In this document: positions 26,005 to 35,404 of the stretch, one piece after another
How positions within the stretch are numbered: the first letter of the stretch is position 1
How the letters are laid out: each line of letters starts with the position of its first letter
Source: Prolixibacteraceae bacterium
GTDB lineage: Bacteria > Bacteroidota > Bacteroidia > Bacteroidales > Prolixibacteraceae
Assembly: GCA_003516705.1 (NCBI GenBank)
Contig: DPCJ01000188.1
Location: 1 to 39,748 of the forward strand
Length of the DNA stretch: 39,748 nucleotides
Reading direction: 5' to 3'
Notes under the pieces: generated by a model
Databases searched by the model: none
The model's input: the letters and a program-made list of their open reading frames with translations, nothing else
What the model was told of the DNA's origin: nothing
Position numbers and translations under genes: made by a program

Positions 26005-26637
26005 TTATTTTCCCCACTCAGCAGGATTTTCGCGCCATTTCAACAGCGTTGCCACTTGCGCATCACTCACACTTCCGGTGGCAACAGCAGTGTCGATTAA
26101 TGCGTGATAATTGCTTAATGTTGTCAATTCAATTCCTGCCTGCTGAAAGTTACCGATGGCGTGAGGAAAACCATAAGTAAAAATAGCCACCATTCCGAGT
26201 ACGTTTCCTGCTGCTTTAACAACTGCTTCGGCTGCATTTAAACTACTACCACCCGTCGAAATCAGGTCTTCAACCACAACCACTTTTTGTCCTTCGTGCA
26301 AAACTCCTTCAATCAGGTTCTCAAGTCCGTGGCCTTTTGGCGCCGACCGGATGTAAATAAATGGCAATCCCAGCACTTCTGCAACCAAAGCACCCATGGC
26401 AATTGCACCCGTGGCAACCCCGGCAATTACTTCAGCATCAGGGTATTTTTCACCAATTAATTTTACAAAAGCATCGCGTACAAATGTGCGCGTTTCCGGA
26501 TAGGACAGAATCTTCCGGTTATCGCAATAAATTGGCGATTTCCACCCCGAAGCCCAGGTAAATGGATTTTCGGGCTGAACTTTTATGGCGCTTATTTCGA
26601 GCAATTTTTTTGCAACACTTGCCTCTGTTGTACTCAT
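26005..26637 (-). CDS. pyrE: Orotate phosphoribosyltransferase
   Basis: A 210-residue enzyme of pyrimidine synthesis that joins orotate to PRPP. The PRPP-binding motif is VVVVEDLISTGGS, preceded by the catalytic-loop region RSAPKGHG and the GVATGAIAMGALVAE segment. Length is typical. The gene starts 29 bases from the divergent NUDIX gene, and its predicted promoter lies over that gene's start codon. Confidence 0.96.
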   Translation of the reverse strand: MSTTEASVAKKLLEISAIKVQPENPFTWASGWKSPIYCDNRKILSYPETRTFVRDAFVKLIGEKYPDAEVIAGVATGAIAMGALVAEVLGLPFIYIRSAPKGHGLENLIEGVLHEGQKVVVVEDLISTGGSSLNAAEAVVKAAGNVLGMVAIFTYGFPHAIGNFQQAGIELTTLSNYHALIDTAVATGSVSDAQVATLLKWRENPAEWGK

Positions 26638-26663
26638 TTTTTCTGCATTTTTAATTCAAAAAA

Positions 26664-26671
26664 CAAATGTA
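26664..26671 (-). promoter_or_regulatory. Bacteroidota -7 box for pyrE
   Basis: TACATTTG on the minus strand matches TAnnTTTG and is 26 bases from the pyrE ATG. It covers the start codon of the divergent NUDIX gene (26667-26669). Confidence 0.5.
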
Positions 26672-27287
26672 TAAAGTTTTTTTAAACGACAGGGAAATCG
26701 TGATAGCGCAGCCCGCTGACCAAATCATGTTTCCACAATTCGAAGTAGCTGAAAGCATACAAACAGCAGATGAAGTAAAAAGCTGGTTTTCAAAATTTAT
26801 CAATGAAACTAAGACAAATGCCCTGATTATCCAAGATAATCCCGACGAATATTTTACAGATGTTTTTAGTCAGGCATTTACACAAATTGAGGCTGCCGGG
26901 GGAATTGCAAAAAGAAATAACCAATTCCTGTTTATTTTCCGAAACGGGAAATGGGATTTACCCAAAGGAAAACTTGATGCCGGAGAGACCCCGGAAAAAG
27001 CAGCAATTCGTGAGGTTGAAGAAGAGTGCGGAATACAAGGACACCAGATTGTAAAATCATTGCCTCCAACCTGGCATATTTATCAATCAACATGGAAAGG
27101 TTCTGCCGGAGAATGGATACTAAAAAAGACCCACTGGTTTGCAATGAAATACACCGGAACTGAAAACGGAACACCGGAAACGGGGGAGAACATTTCTGAA
27201 ATAAGGTGGTTTGAAAAAGAAGATTTTGGCCTGATATTGCAAAATACTTACTCAAATCTGAAAAGCATTATTAATCTTTACAGCTAA
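26667..27287 (+). CDS. NUDIX hydrolase
   Basis: A 206-residue protein with a complete Nudix box at 101-123 (GKLDAGETPEKAAIREVEEE then CGI), which binds metal and cleaves nucleoside diphosphate-linked compounds. About 80 residues precede the Nudix domain and have no recognised motif. The substrate cannot be told from sequence. It is divergent from pyrE and convergent with the helicase, only 15 bases away. Confidence 0.9.
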   Translation: MYKVFLNDREIVIAQPADQIMFPQFEVAESIQTADEVKSWFSKFINETKTNALIIQDNPDEYFTDVFSQAFTQIEAAGGIAKRNNQFLFIFRNGKWDLPKGKLDAGETPEKAAIREVEEECGIQGHQIVKSLPPTWHIYQSTWKGSAGEWILKKTHWFAMKYTGTENGTPETGENISEIRWFEKEDFGLILQNTYSNLKSIINLYS

Positions 27288-27302
27288 AGTCCTGATAATA
27301 AA

Positions 27303-29753
27303 TTACTTATGATTTAACCAGGCCACAGCCATTCTCAACTCGCCGTAACTGAATTCATCGCCAAAATGGACTTTGGCTTCTCCAACAAAGTTGGCTTCGC
27401 TTGCAGGTTTAAATGATTCAAGCTTTTTAAGTTTATCCTCCGACAAAAAAGTATGGATATCCAATTCTCCACTGGCAATAAAATGGGCCAGATGACTTTC
27501 AATTGTGCCCACCACAAGTTGGCGTATTTCGGCAATTTCGCCAATGGTTTTACCCGATTTAAAAAGTGCAAAACTCTCCTTTTTTGTATCGGGCTTCGGT
27601 GGCTTTTCCTTTTTCTCCTTTTTGTTGGTTGGAGATAATGCCGCTGGTTCCAGGCCCTTTTCAGTACAATATTTTTGAATAATAGACAGAATTTCTGTTC
27701 CGAATTGCGCTACTTTTTTGTGGCCAAACCCGTTAATTGCAAACAGCGAATCGGTTGTAACCGGCAATAAGTTGCTCATTTGGAAAAGCGCTTTTTGCGA
27801 AAAAACCAGATAAACCGGAACCCCTGTTTCTTCAGCCTTTTTGTTTCGCCAGGTACGTAAAAGTGCATAAAGTACAGGATGTTCTGTTACGGTTGGAGCC
27901 GGTGCCTCAGCTGCTTTTTGCTTCACATACGACTTTTCGTTTTCAGGTTCAAGAAGCAGTTTAGCCCTTGCATCGAGAATTTTTTTGATATTGAAACCTG
28001 TTTCACAGATTTTGTATGCTGCTATTTTTTGTCTGGCATCGTCTGTAATGGCAGCAACCTGGTTTTTCAGTCTTTTCCGCACCTCCCTGTTGTCAATATC
28101 CAAATCAATTTTTTTCAACAAATTAAGGACATGCTGATTTAATTTTCCGGCAAAATAAACTGCTGCTTTTGATATGCGTTCCTGCAATTTCGAATTGTTT
28201 TCAATATCGGGTTCAGCCACAAGCAATTGTTTTAATTGCAACTGAAATTTCTCGGCCACATCCGCAATTTCGGTTTGAAAATTTTCCTTCATCAAACCAA
28301 AAACATGTTGCACCTCAACCGGAAAACTTCCTTCGTTTTCCTCCGCAAGTTTTATCACTGCGTTAATCATGTAACTGATTAGCCCAAACCTGAAAAGTTC
28401 AGTCAACATTTCGTGCTGGTATTCGGTTTTTGCTTTTAACAAGTCAGTGTCGCAGGGCTGGTTTTCCTCAATCTGTTTTATAAATCCGCCAACAGTATTA
28501 TCTGAAATTATGCTGCCGTTTGAAATTGGCGTACTCAGCACCATGCCTTCAAGCGATTTGCAACGACTAAGCGCCACATAAACCTGCCCGTGTGCAAACG
28601 ATGCTTCTGCATCGATTACTGCTTTTTCGAAAGTCAATCCCTGACTTTTATGAATGGTTATTGCCCATGCCAGTTTAAGTGGTAACTGCAAAAAAGTGCC
28701 TTCCACTTCTTCTTTTATTTCTGCCGTTTCGGTGTCAATTGAGTATTTTATATTTTCCCACAGCAGTGCTGTAACGTCAATTTCTTCAGTTTCACCCGGG
28801 CATAAAACTGTAACCGAATCTTCATGCATGGTAGTTACTTTTCCGATTTTACCATTAAAAAATCGTTTCTCCGGTTCTGGGTCGTTTTTTACGAACATCA
28901 CCTGCGCACCCACTTTCAGATTCAGTTCAAAATCGGTTGGGTAAGCATATCCGGGAAAATCACCTTCGGTTTCGGCCCTGAAAAGCCTTGGTTTTGCAGA
29001 AAGACCTTTTAGTTTGAAATCGTTGATTTGCGCTGCCTGTGCATTGTGTGTACAAAGGGTGATATATCCTTCGCTTTCGTTCGGCCTGAAACCTGGAATA
29101 AAGCGTTGGTTCAGCGCATCGAGCGATGGTTTATCAAGACAGTTGTCGCGCACCTTGTTGAGAATTGCAATAAATCTGTCGTCCTGCTGGCGAAAAACCT
29201 GCGTGAGTTCGATACTTACATACGGCGTTTGCTTCAGCACTTTGCTGCTGAAAAAGTAGCCGGTTTCGTATTCAGTTTTCAGCAATTCCCACTCTTCTCG
29301 TTTTATAACCGGGGCCAATTGCTGGAGGTCACCAATCATCAAAACCTGCGCCCCGCCAAACGGTTTCTGGCGATTTTTGAATCGGCGGAAAACACGGTCA
29401 ACCGCATCGAGCACATCGGCCCGAACCATACTTATTTCGTCAATCACCAGCAAATCGAGGCTGCGGATGATATTGATTTTGTCCTTATTGAAACGCTTCT
29501 CTTTCCACTGCTCACTGTCGTTACCAATTTGCGGTGCAAATGATAATTGGAAAAACGAATGGACGGTAACCCCGCCCGCGTTGATGGCGGCAACTCCAGT
29601 GGGGGCAACCACAATCATCCGTTTGGGTGAATTATCCTTTAAACTTTTCAGAAAAGTTGTTTTGCCTGTACCTGCTTTTCCAGTTAAAAAAATGTTCTGA
29701 TTGGTGTATTGTACAAATTGCCAGGCAAGTTCAAGCTGTGTATTGGTTTCCAT
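27303..29753 (-). CDS. PIF1-like superfamily 1 DNA helicase with HRDC and C-terminal helix-turn-helix
   Basis: An 816-residue helicase. Motif I is GKAGTGKT (25-32), motif II VIDEISM, motif III MIGDLQQLAPV, and the C-terminal SF1 motif reads AWAITIHKSQGLTFEKAVID with VYVALSRC after it. A region resembling HRDC (about 605-680, with VFSQKALFQMSNLLPV) and a helix-turn-helix (about 722-775, FKSGKTIGEIAEIRQL) extend the core, as in many Bacteroidota proteins of this type and in RecQ. Likely role: unwinding of stalled forks or G-rich structures. It is expressed alone. Confidence 0.9.
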   Translation of the reverse strand: METNTQLELAWQFVQYTNQNIFLTGKAGTGKTTFLKSLKDNSPKRMIVVAPTGVAAINAGGVTVHSFFQLSFAPQIGNDSEQWKEKRFNKDKINIIRSLDLLVIDEISMVRADVLDAVDRVFRRFKNRQKPFGGAQVLMIGDLQQLAPVIKREEWELLKTEYETGYFFSSKVLKQTPYVSIELTQVFRQQDDRFIAILNKVRDNCLDKPSLDALNQRFIPGFRPNESEGYITLCTHNAQAAQINDFKLKGLSAKPRLFRAETEGDFPGYAYPTDFELNLKVGAQVMFVKNDPEPEKRFFNGKIGKVTTMHEDSVTVLCPGETEEIDVTALLWENIKYSIDTETAEIKEEVEGTFLQLPLKLAWAITIHKSQGLTFEKAVIDAEASFAHGQVYVALSRCKSLEGMVLSTPISNGSIISDNTVGGFIKQIEENQPCDTDLLKAKTEYQHEMLTELFRFGLISYMINAVIKLAEENEGSFPVEVQHVFGLMKENFQTEIADVAEKFQLQLKQLLVAEPDIENNSKLQERISKAAVYFAGKLNQHVLNLLKKIDLDIDNREVRKRLKNQVAAITDDARQKIAAYKICETGFNIKKILDARAKLLLEPENEKSYVKQKAAEAPAPTVTEHPVLYALLRTWRNKKAEETGVPVYLVFSQKALFQMSNLLPVTTDSLFAINGFGHKKVAQFGTEILSIIQKYCTEKGLEPAALSPTNKKEKKEKPPKPDTKKESFALFKSGKTIGEIAEIRQLVVGTIESHLAHFIASGELDIHTFLSEDKLKKLESFKPASEANFVGEAKVHFGDEFSYGELRMAVAWLNHK

Positions 29754-29920
29754 AATTCAAAAAATATTTGGAGTAAATATTGATTTTCAGTGCCTGAATC
29801 ATAAATATTTCAATTGCTGACTGGTTCATACTAAAAATTTCAATAAAAATAAAGAAAATCAGCATTACTGACCGTCAGCAGATTGAACAGCTACAAAAGA
29901 TTTTTATGCGTTTGATACTT

Positions 29921-30418
29921 TCAGAAAATCAGATTCTGAATCACATCGAGGTCGATATCGGGTTCGGTGATTTCGAATTTGGCCTGACTATAAAACGGAC
30001 TTCGCTTTTTCAGCATTTCGTCAATAAAATCCATAAGCTCTTCTTTCGATTTTCCTTTTATCAGCGGGCGTTCGGTTTTTGAATGCAGCAGCCTGTCGGC
30101 CAGAATTGCCGGGTCGATATTCATGTAAATGGTTGTTCCCGTGCTGTTCATCAGGTCAATATTATCGAAAAAACAGGGAGCGCCACCGCCTGTTGCAATA
30201 ACGATGTCGCTGAAATCGGCAAGTTCTTCGAGTGCTTTCCGTTCCTTTTTGCGAAATTCAGTTTCACCCTCTTCGGCAAAAATTTGCGGAACAGTTTTAT
30301 GATTGCGCATTTCAATATAATGGTCCATATCCACAAACTGCAAATTGAGGTGTTTTGCCAAACGCTTTCCCAGCGTCGATTTTCCGCACCCCATATAACC
30401 AATCAGGTAAATTCTCAT
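29921..30418 (-). CDS. aroK: Shikimate kinase
   Basis: A 165-residue kinase of aromatic amino-acid synthesis. The P-loop GYMGCGKSTLGKRLA is at 8-22, the shikimate-binding DMDHYIE and EEGETEFRKKE follow, and GGGAPCF forms the second conserved site; the lid contains ERPLIKG. Length is normal. It is transcribed in the same direction as the topoisomerase genes, from which a repeat-bearing gap of 73 bases separates it. Confidence 0.95.
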   Translation of the reverse strand: MRIYLIGYMGCGKSTLGKRLAKHLNLQFVDMDHYIEMRNHKTVPQIFAEEGETEFRKKERKALEELADFSDIVIATGGGAPCFFDNIDLMNSTGTTIYMNIDPAILADRLLHSKTERPLIKGKSKEELMDFIDEMLKKRSPFYSQAKFEITEPDIDLDVIQNLIF

Positions 30419-30430
30419 AATAACAGTTTA

Positions 30431-30490
30431 AAGTTTAAGGTTCAAAGTTTCGAGTTTTGAAAACAAGGAACTTTGAACTGGAAACCCGGA
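30431..30490. repeat. Heptamer repeat tract with a 10-base inverted repeat
   Basis: Imperfect seven-base units (AGTTTAA, AGTTTAA, GGTTCAA, AGTTTCG) are followed by their near-complement. GTTCAAAGTT (30440-30449) and AACTTTGAAC (30469-30478) are a perfect inverted repeat. It lies just after the parC stop codon and before aroK on the minus strand, so it could form a stem-loop in the transcript. Confidence 0.65.
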
Positions 30491-30491
30491 A

Positions 30492-33200
30492 CTAAAAAAG
30501 TGTCATTTGTGTTGGGTCGGGAGCATCCTTCGGCGGCCGTTTTATTTCGAACGGAATATCGCTGAAATCTGGCGTTTCGGGCCATTCCTGTTTTTCGTCC
30601 GGCTCATTTTCCAAAAGTTCTATGGCATCATCTGTTTCCGGCTTGTCGTGTTCATCTTTAACAACCGGCTCAATTTCAAGAATGTTGGCCACTTCGTAAT
30701 TTGATAAGCGTTTACCTTTGGCTTTCCACGATTTCACCCCGATAAACTCGGCCACCTCAATGATTTCGTTTTCACGGCCTTCATTTTTGCCTCCAAAACG
30801 CAATTCGAGACGCGGGTAACGAACCCAGGTTACACTCACCAGTTTATTGCCGGGATGTTCGCCCACAAAACGAACCAGCTTGCCTTCATCTTCCTCTATT
30901 TCAAATCGTTTCACATAGTAAAACTGTTGCTCGGCATCGAAATAAACCGCCGATAAAACTTTCCCCGGGTCAAATTTTTCGATGGTAAGAATTTCATCTT
31001 CAAAATGATTGCTTAAATCATAATTGTAAACCTGGTATTCTCCTTTTTTGTAAAGCACAAGAATTTTATCGTCGCCAACAAATTCCCCAAGGTATTTTCC
31101 GCGGCCATCGGCGTTGAGACGAAGTACATCCTCATCGAACCAGATTTTTCGTCCGCCCAGCGTTGACAAACCTTTTTCTTTTAAACTGATTTTATGCACC
31201 TCAAATTTGGTAAGCAGGTTACCCATCGACTGCCGGCCTTTGATGGCCAATTCGCCCAAATCAACTTCGAAATTGAGTTTCTTGATGCGTGGTTTTGGTT
31301 TCAGTACAATTTTCAGTGTTTCGGCTTCTCCATTGGGGTTGGCTGAGAAATACACCACACGCGAACCTTTGGTTTCCATTGTCAGATTGTACTCTTTATC
31401 GCGTGTGACGCCTGTAACCGCAAAGCGTTTCATGTAATAAAACCCCGACTCGCCATCTTTGTACACCACATTGTAAACCGTTCGGTTATCTCCCTTTTTG
31501 AAAATTTCGACATGGAGCGGATTTTTATCGATAAAGGCCTTTTCCTGCACTTTCGAAACGAAGTAAGTACCGTCGCGCCGAAAAACAATAATATCGTCGA
31601 TGTCGGAGCAGTCGCAAATGTACTCGGCCTTTTTCAAACCGTAACCCACAAACCCTTCCTTCCTGTCGAGATAAAGTTTCTCATTGCGTACCACCACTTT
31701 TGTAGCCACAATATTTTCGAAACTGCGAATCTCCGTGCGGCGTTCCTTGCCTTTTCCGTATTTATTTTTGAGGTGTGTAAACCATTTTATGGTGTACGGA
31801 ATAATGTTTACAATATCATTCACCACTTCAGCAATCTCATCCTCAATGGCTTTCAGTTGTTCGTCGGCTTTATCCTTGTTAAATTTGAGAATGCGGGCCA
31901 TTTTAATTTCCATCAGTTTGAGAATGTCGTCGCGGGTGATTTCGCGTCGCAGTTGCGGTTTCAATGGATCGAATCGCTTATCGATATAAGCCACAGCGTG
32001 GTCCATATTTTCCGAATCCTCAAACTTTTTATCCTTATACATCCGCTCCTCTATAAAAATCTTTTCGAGCGACGAATAATGCCAGGCTTCCTCCAATTCC
32101 GATTTACGGATTTCGAGTTCGAGTTTTAAAAGCTGCAATGTGGCATCAGTAGAACGTCTCAGAATTTCTTTTACCCCGATAAAAATCGGTTTATCGTTTT
32201 CAATAATTACCGAGTTGGGCGAGAGCGAAACTTCGCAATCGGTGAATGCATACAGCGCATCGATTGTTTTGTCGGACGAAACACCGGGAGCCAGATGCAC
32301 TTGAATTTCAACATGTTCCGCTGTATTATCGTCAATTTTCTTAACCTTGATTTTGCCCTTTTCGTTGGCTTTAATAATGGTTTCAATGAGAGAACCTGTG
32401 GTTTTTCCGAATGGAAGTTCAGAAATAATCAGTGTTTTGTTGTCGCGTTTTTCAATTTTGGCGCGCACTTTTACTGTTCCGCCGCGCAAACCGTCGTTGT
32501 ATCTGCTGAAATCGGCATGCCCGCCTGTAGGAAAATCGGGAAGCAACTCAAAATCTTTTCCTTTCAGAAACGAAATTGAAGCATCGCACAATTCAATAAA
32601 ATTGTGTGGAAAAAGTTTTGATGCAAGTCCAACGGCAATACCATCAACACCTTGTGCGAGTAAAAGCGGAAACTTAACTGGCAGCGTAACCGGTTCGCGT
32701 TTACGCCCATCATACGAAACTTTCCACTCAGTAGTTTTCGGATTAAAAAGCACTTCGAGTGCAAATTTTGAAAGCCGGGCTTCGATATAACGCGGGGCTG
32801 CTGCGCCATCGCCTGTATGAATATTTCCCCAGTTTCCCTGGGTGTCGATAAGCAATTCTTTTTGCCCGAGCTGAACAATTGCATCGCCGATGGAAGCATC
32901 GCCGTGCGGGTGATACTGCATGGTTTGCCCGATAATGTTGGCCACTTTGTTGTACCGGCCATCGTCCATTTCGCGCATGGCGTGCATAATGCGGCGTTGC
33001 ACTGGTTTCAAACCGTCGTTGATATAAGGAACCGCCCTCTCAAGAATTACGTACGAGGCGTAATCGAGGAACCAGTTGCGGTACATTCCCTGCAGGTACA
33101 CAATTTCCTCAACCACTTCCTCTTCAGGTTCCTGCGGCACTTCGGGCAACTCTTTTGCTTCTTCAGGCAGTTCTTCCGGGTTGATGTATTCTTCTGACAT
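30492..33200 (-). CDS. parC: DNA topoisomerase IV subunit A (GyrA/ParC family)
   Basis: A 902-residue type IIA topoisomerase subunit. After an acidic N-terminal extension (about 35 residues) the DNA-cleavage domain shows GLKPVQRRIMHAM, QTMQYHPHGDASIGDAI and the catalytic Tyr138 in AAAPRYIEARLS. The C-terminal half contains beta-propeller-like repeats but no clear GyrA box (QRRGGKG), which favours topoisomerase IV over gyrase. The acidic end (EPDEKQEWPE) is also typical. It lies 22 bases after the partner ParE gene. Confidence 0.92.
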   Translation of the reverse strand: MSEEYINPEELPEEAKELPEVPQEPEEEVVEEIVYLQGMYRNWFLDYASYVILERAVPYINDGLKPVQRRIMHAMREMDDGRYNKVANIIGQTMQYHPHGDASIGDAIVQLGQKELLIDTQGNWGNIHTGDGAAAPRYIEARLSKFALEVLFNPKTTEWKVSYDGRKREPVTLPVKFPLLLAQGVDGIAVGLASKLFPHNFIELCDASISFLKGKDFELLPDFPTGGHADFSRYNDGLRGGTVKVRAKIEKRDNKTLIISELPFGKTTGSLIETIIKANEKGKIKVKKIDDNTAEHVEIQVHLAPGVSSDKTIDALYAFTDCEVSLSPNSVIIENDKPIFIGVKEILRRSTDATLQLLKLELEIRKSELEEAWHYSSLEKIFIEERMYKDKKFEDSENMDHAVAYIDKRFDPLKPQLRREITRDDILKLMEIKMARILKFNKDKADEQLKAIEDEIAEVVNDIVNIIPYTIKWFTHLKNKYGKGKERRTEIRSFENIVATKVVVRNEKLYLDRKEGFVGYGLKKAEYICDCSDIDDIIVFRRDGTYFVSKVQEKAFIDKNPLHVEIFKKGDNRTVYNVVYKDGESGFYYMKRFAVTGVTRDKEYNLTMETKGSRVVYFSANPNGEAETLKIVLKPKPRIKKLNFEVDLGELAIKGRQSMGNLLTKFEVHKISLKEKGLSTLGGRKIWFDEDVLRLNADGRGKYLGEFVGDDKILVLYKKGEYQVYNYDLSNHFEDEILTIEKFDPGKVLSAVYFDAEQQFYYVKRFEIEEDEGKLVRFVGEHPGNKLVSVTWVRYPRLELRFGGKNEGRENEIIEVAEFIGVKSWKAKGKRLSNYEVANILEIEPVVKDEHDKPETDDAIELLENEPDEKQEWPETPDFSDIPFEIKRPPKDAPDPTQMTLF

Positions 33201-33222
33201 TAATTTTTGGTTTTATCACTTC

Positions 33223-35061
33223 TTAAGCCACTTCATCCTTTTCCACATACAGGTTTTCGATAATAAAATCCTGCCGGTCGGTGGTGTTTTTGCCCATATA
33301 AAATTCAAGCATCTGTGTCACCGATTCGTGTTTTTTCAGTATTACCGGGTCGAGGCGCATATCAGCACCGATAAAATGCTTGAACTCGTCGGGCGAAATC
33401 TCACCAAGCCCTTTAAACCTGGTTATTTCAGGCTTACCTTTCAATTTTTGAATGGCTTTTTGCTTTTCCTGTTCCGAATAGCAATAGAAAGTTTTTTGTT
33501 TGTCGCGCACCCTGAAAAGCGGTGTTTGTAAAATATAAACATGACCTTTGCGGATGAGTTCAGGAAAAAACTGCAAAAAGAAAGTAATCAGCAGCAGACG
33601 GATGTGCATCCCGTCAACGTCGGCATCAGTGGCAATGATTACCTTTCCGTACCGCAGGTCATCAAGGCTTTCTTCAATATTCAGCGCTGCTTGCAACAGG
33701 TTAAATTCCTCGTTTTCATACACCACCTTTTTTGTAAGTCCGTAGGTATTCAGCGGTTTTCCCTTTAAACTGAAAACAGCCTGTGTATTCACATCGCGCG
33801 ATTTGGTAATCGAACCACTGGCCGAGTCTCCTTCAGTTATAAAAATGCAGGTTTCCTCGCGACGCGGATTTTTTTCCTCATCGAAATGAATGCGGCAGTC
33901 GCGCAGTTTTTTGTTGTGAAGGTTCGATTTTTTTGCGCGTTCCTTGGCCAGTTTCTTTATTCCTGAAATGGCTTTTCGTTCACGTTCAGATTCAACAATG
34001 CGTCGCAGCAAAACTTCAGCTATATCAGGGTTTTTATGCAAAAAGTTGTCGAGTTCCTTTTGCAGGAAATTGCCCACATGCGTACGAACCGACGGGCCGT
34101 CGGGTCCGATATCCTTTGAACCAAGTTTTGTCTTGGTTTGCGATTCAAAAACCGGCTCTTCAACTTTAATACTCACCGCTGCAACAATCGATGCACGAAT
34201 ATCTGACGGGTCGAAATCCTTTTTGTAGAAATCGCGGATGGTTTTTACAAGCACCTCACGAAATGCCTGCAGGTGTGTACCGCCCTGCGATGTATGCTGA
34301 CCGTTTACAAATGAATAGTAATCTTCGCCATATTGATTTCCATGGGTAATGGCCACCTCAATATCCTCGCCTTTCAGGTGAATGATGGGATAAATTGGTT
34401 CGTGGTCCATGTTTTCCTCAAGCAGGTCGCGCAACCCGTTTTTTGAGAAGAACTTTTCACCGTTGTATTCCATTACTAACCCCGAGTTGAGGAAAGTATA
34501 GTTTTTAATCATGTTCACTACAAAATCGTTCATGTAGTGATACTTTTTGAAAACCGACTGGTCGGGTTCAAAAATTACTTCAGTTCCGTTGGGCTCGTCT
34601 GTATTGCCGAGATTCTCCTCGCCGGTTTTTACACCTTTGCTAAAATGGAGCACTTTAGCCACTCCCTCGCGAACCGCTTTTATGGTAAAATCGATGGATA
34701 GTGCGTTAACAGCTTTGATACCCACACCGTTTAACCCAACCGATTTTTTAAAAACTTTTGAGTCGTATTTGGCGCCGGTATTCATTTTGCTAACCACATC
34801 GTCGAGTTTCCCCAACGGGATTCCACGGCCATAATCACGCACCCGCACCGTTTCCTGGTCGATTCCGACAACTATTTTCTTGCCAAAACCCATCATAAAC
34901 TCGTCGATGGAGTTATCCAGAACTTCTTTCAGCAAAACGTAAATACCATCATCCGAAGCAGTTCCGTCGCCAAGTTTGCCAATATACATCCCCGGACGGC
35001 GGCGAATATGTTCCTGCCAGTCTAACGTTTGTATCGTTCCTTCGTCGTAATTCTCTACCAT
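33223..35061 (-). CDS. parE: DNA topoisomerase IV subunit B (GyrB/ParE family)
   Basis: A 612-residue ATPase subunit. The GHKL ATPase site shows EVLDNSIDEF, RDYGRGIP and SVGLNGVGIKAVNALS. The Toprim domain shows FITEGDSASGS and IIATDADVDGMHIR, and the C-terminus has GLGEISPDEF. The length and absence of the GyrB insert fit ParE. It heads the parE-parC operon, with an exact TAnnTTTG box just upstream. Confidence 0.94.
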   Translation of the reverse strand: MVENYDEGTIQTLDWQEHIRRRPGMYIGKLGDGTASDDGIYVLLKEVLDNSIDEFMMGFGKKIVVGIDQETVRVRDYGRGIPLGKLDDVVSKMNTGAKYDSKVFKKSVGLNGVGIKAVNALSIDFTIKAVREGVAKVLHFSKGVKTGEENLGNTDEPNGTEVIFEPDQSVFKKYHYMNDFVVNMIKNYTFLNSGLVMEYNGEKFFSKNGLRDLLEENMDHEPIYPIIHLKGEDIEVAITHGNQYGEDYYSFVNGQHTSQGGTHLQAFREVLVKTIRDFYKKDFDPSDIRASIVAAVSIKVEEPVFESQTKTKLGSKDIGPDGPSVRTHVGNFLQKELDNFLHKNPDIAEVLLRRIVESERERKAISGIKKLAKERAKKSNLHNKKLRDCRIHFDEEKNPRREETCIFITEGDSASGSITKSRDVNTQAVFSLKGKPLNTYGLTKKVVYENEEFNLLQAALNIEESLDDLRYGKVIIATDADVDGMHIRLLLITFFLQFFPELIRKGHVYILQTPLFRVRDKQKTFYCYSEQEKQKAIQKLKGKPEITRFKGLGEISPDEFKHFIGADMRLDPVILKKHESVTQMLEFYMGKNTTDRQDFIIENLYVEKDEVA

Positions 35062-35080
35062 TTTGCCCTACAATTTGGCA

Positions 35081-35088
35081 CAAATATA
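35081..35088 (-). promoter_or_regulatory. Bacteroidota -7 box for parE-parC
   Basis: TATATTTG on the minus strand matches TAnnTTTG and lies 19 bases from the parE ATG. Confidence 0.6.
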
Positions 35089-35163
35089 ACCAAACAAAGG
35101 TGGTTTGAACCTTTTGCAACAGACCAAATAACTAACAAAATCCGGTTGAAAAGCGGGAAGAAA

Positions 35164-35403
35164 TGTTGTCGTGGTTGTGATATTAGGAATGTTGTCATGG
35201 TTATCATTGTTGTCGTGGTTGTGGTAGTCAGGCGGTGAAGATTGTAATGGTTTTATGGTTGTAATTGTTGTTGTGGCTAGCGGATACATCCAAATTGCAC
35301 TTCGGCTCAACGATTTATTTCAAAAACCCATCAACAGCGACAACTTCTTCAAAAACAACGACAACGAAAACAACTATGACAACAATTACAACAACGACAA
35401 CCT
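35164..35403. repeat. GTT-rich tract facing a CAA-rich tract, with direct repeats
   Basis: The 343-base gap between parE and the MutS-like gene has no gene. From about 35164 to 35275 the plus strand is GTT/GTG-rich, including an exact 16-base direct repeat (TGTTGTCGTGGTTGTG at 35164-35179 and 35208-35223). From about 35333 to 35403 it is CAA-rich (ACAACGACAAC-type units), roughly the complement of the first tract. The two could pair as a long imperfect stem. The CAA tract runs to the end of the MutS-like gene. Confidence 0.7.
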
Positions 35404-35404
35404 C

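Noticed and set aside
31512..32129. A 205-codon open frame opposite parC
   Set aside because: Phe/Leu/His-rich antisense shadow of a well-supported gene.
35164..35403. CRISPR array
   Set aside because: Units are short, degenerate triplets with one 16-base direct repeat; there are no regular repeats and spacers, and no cas genes.
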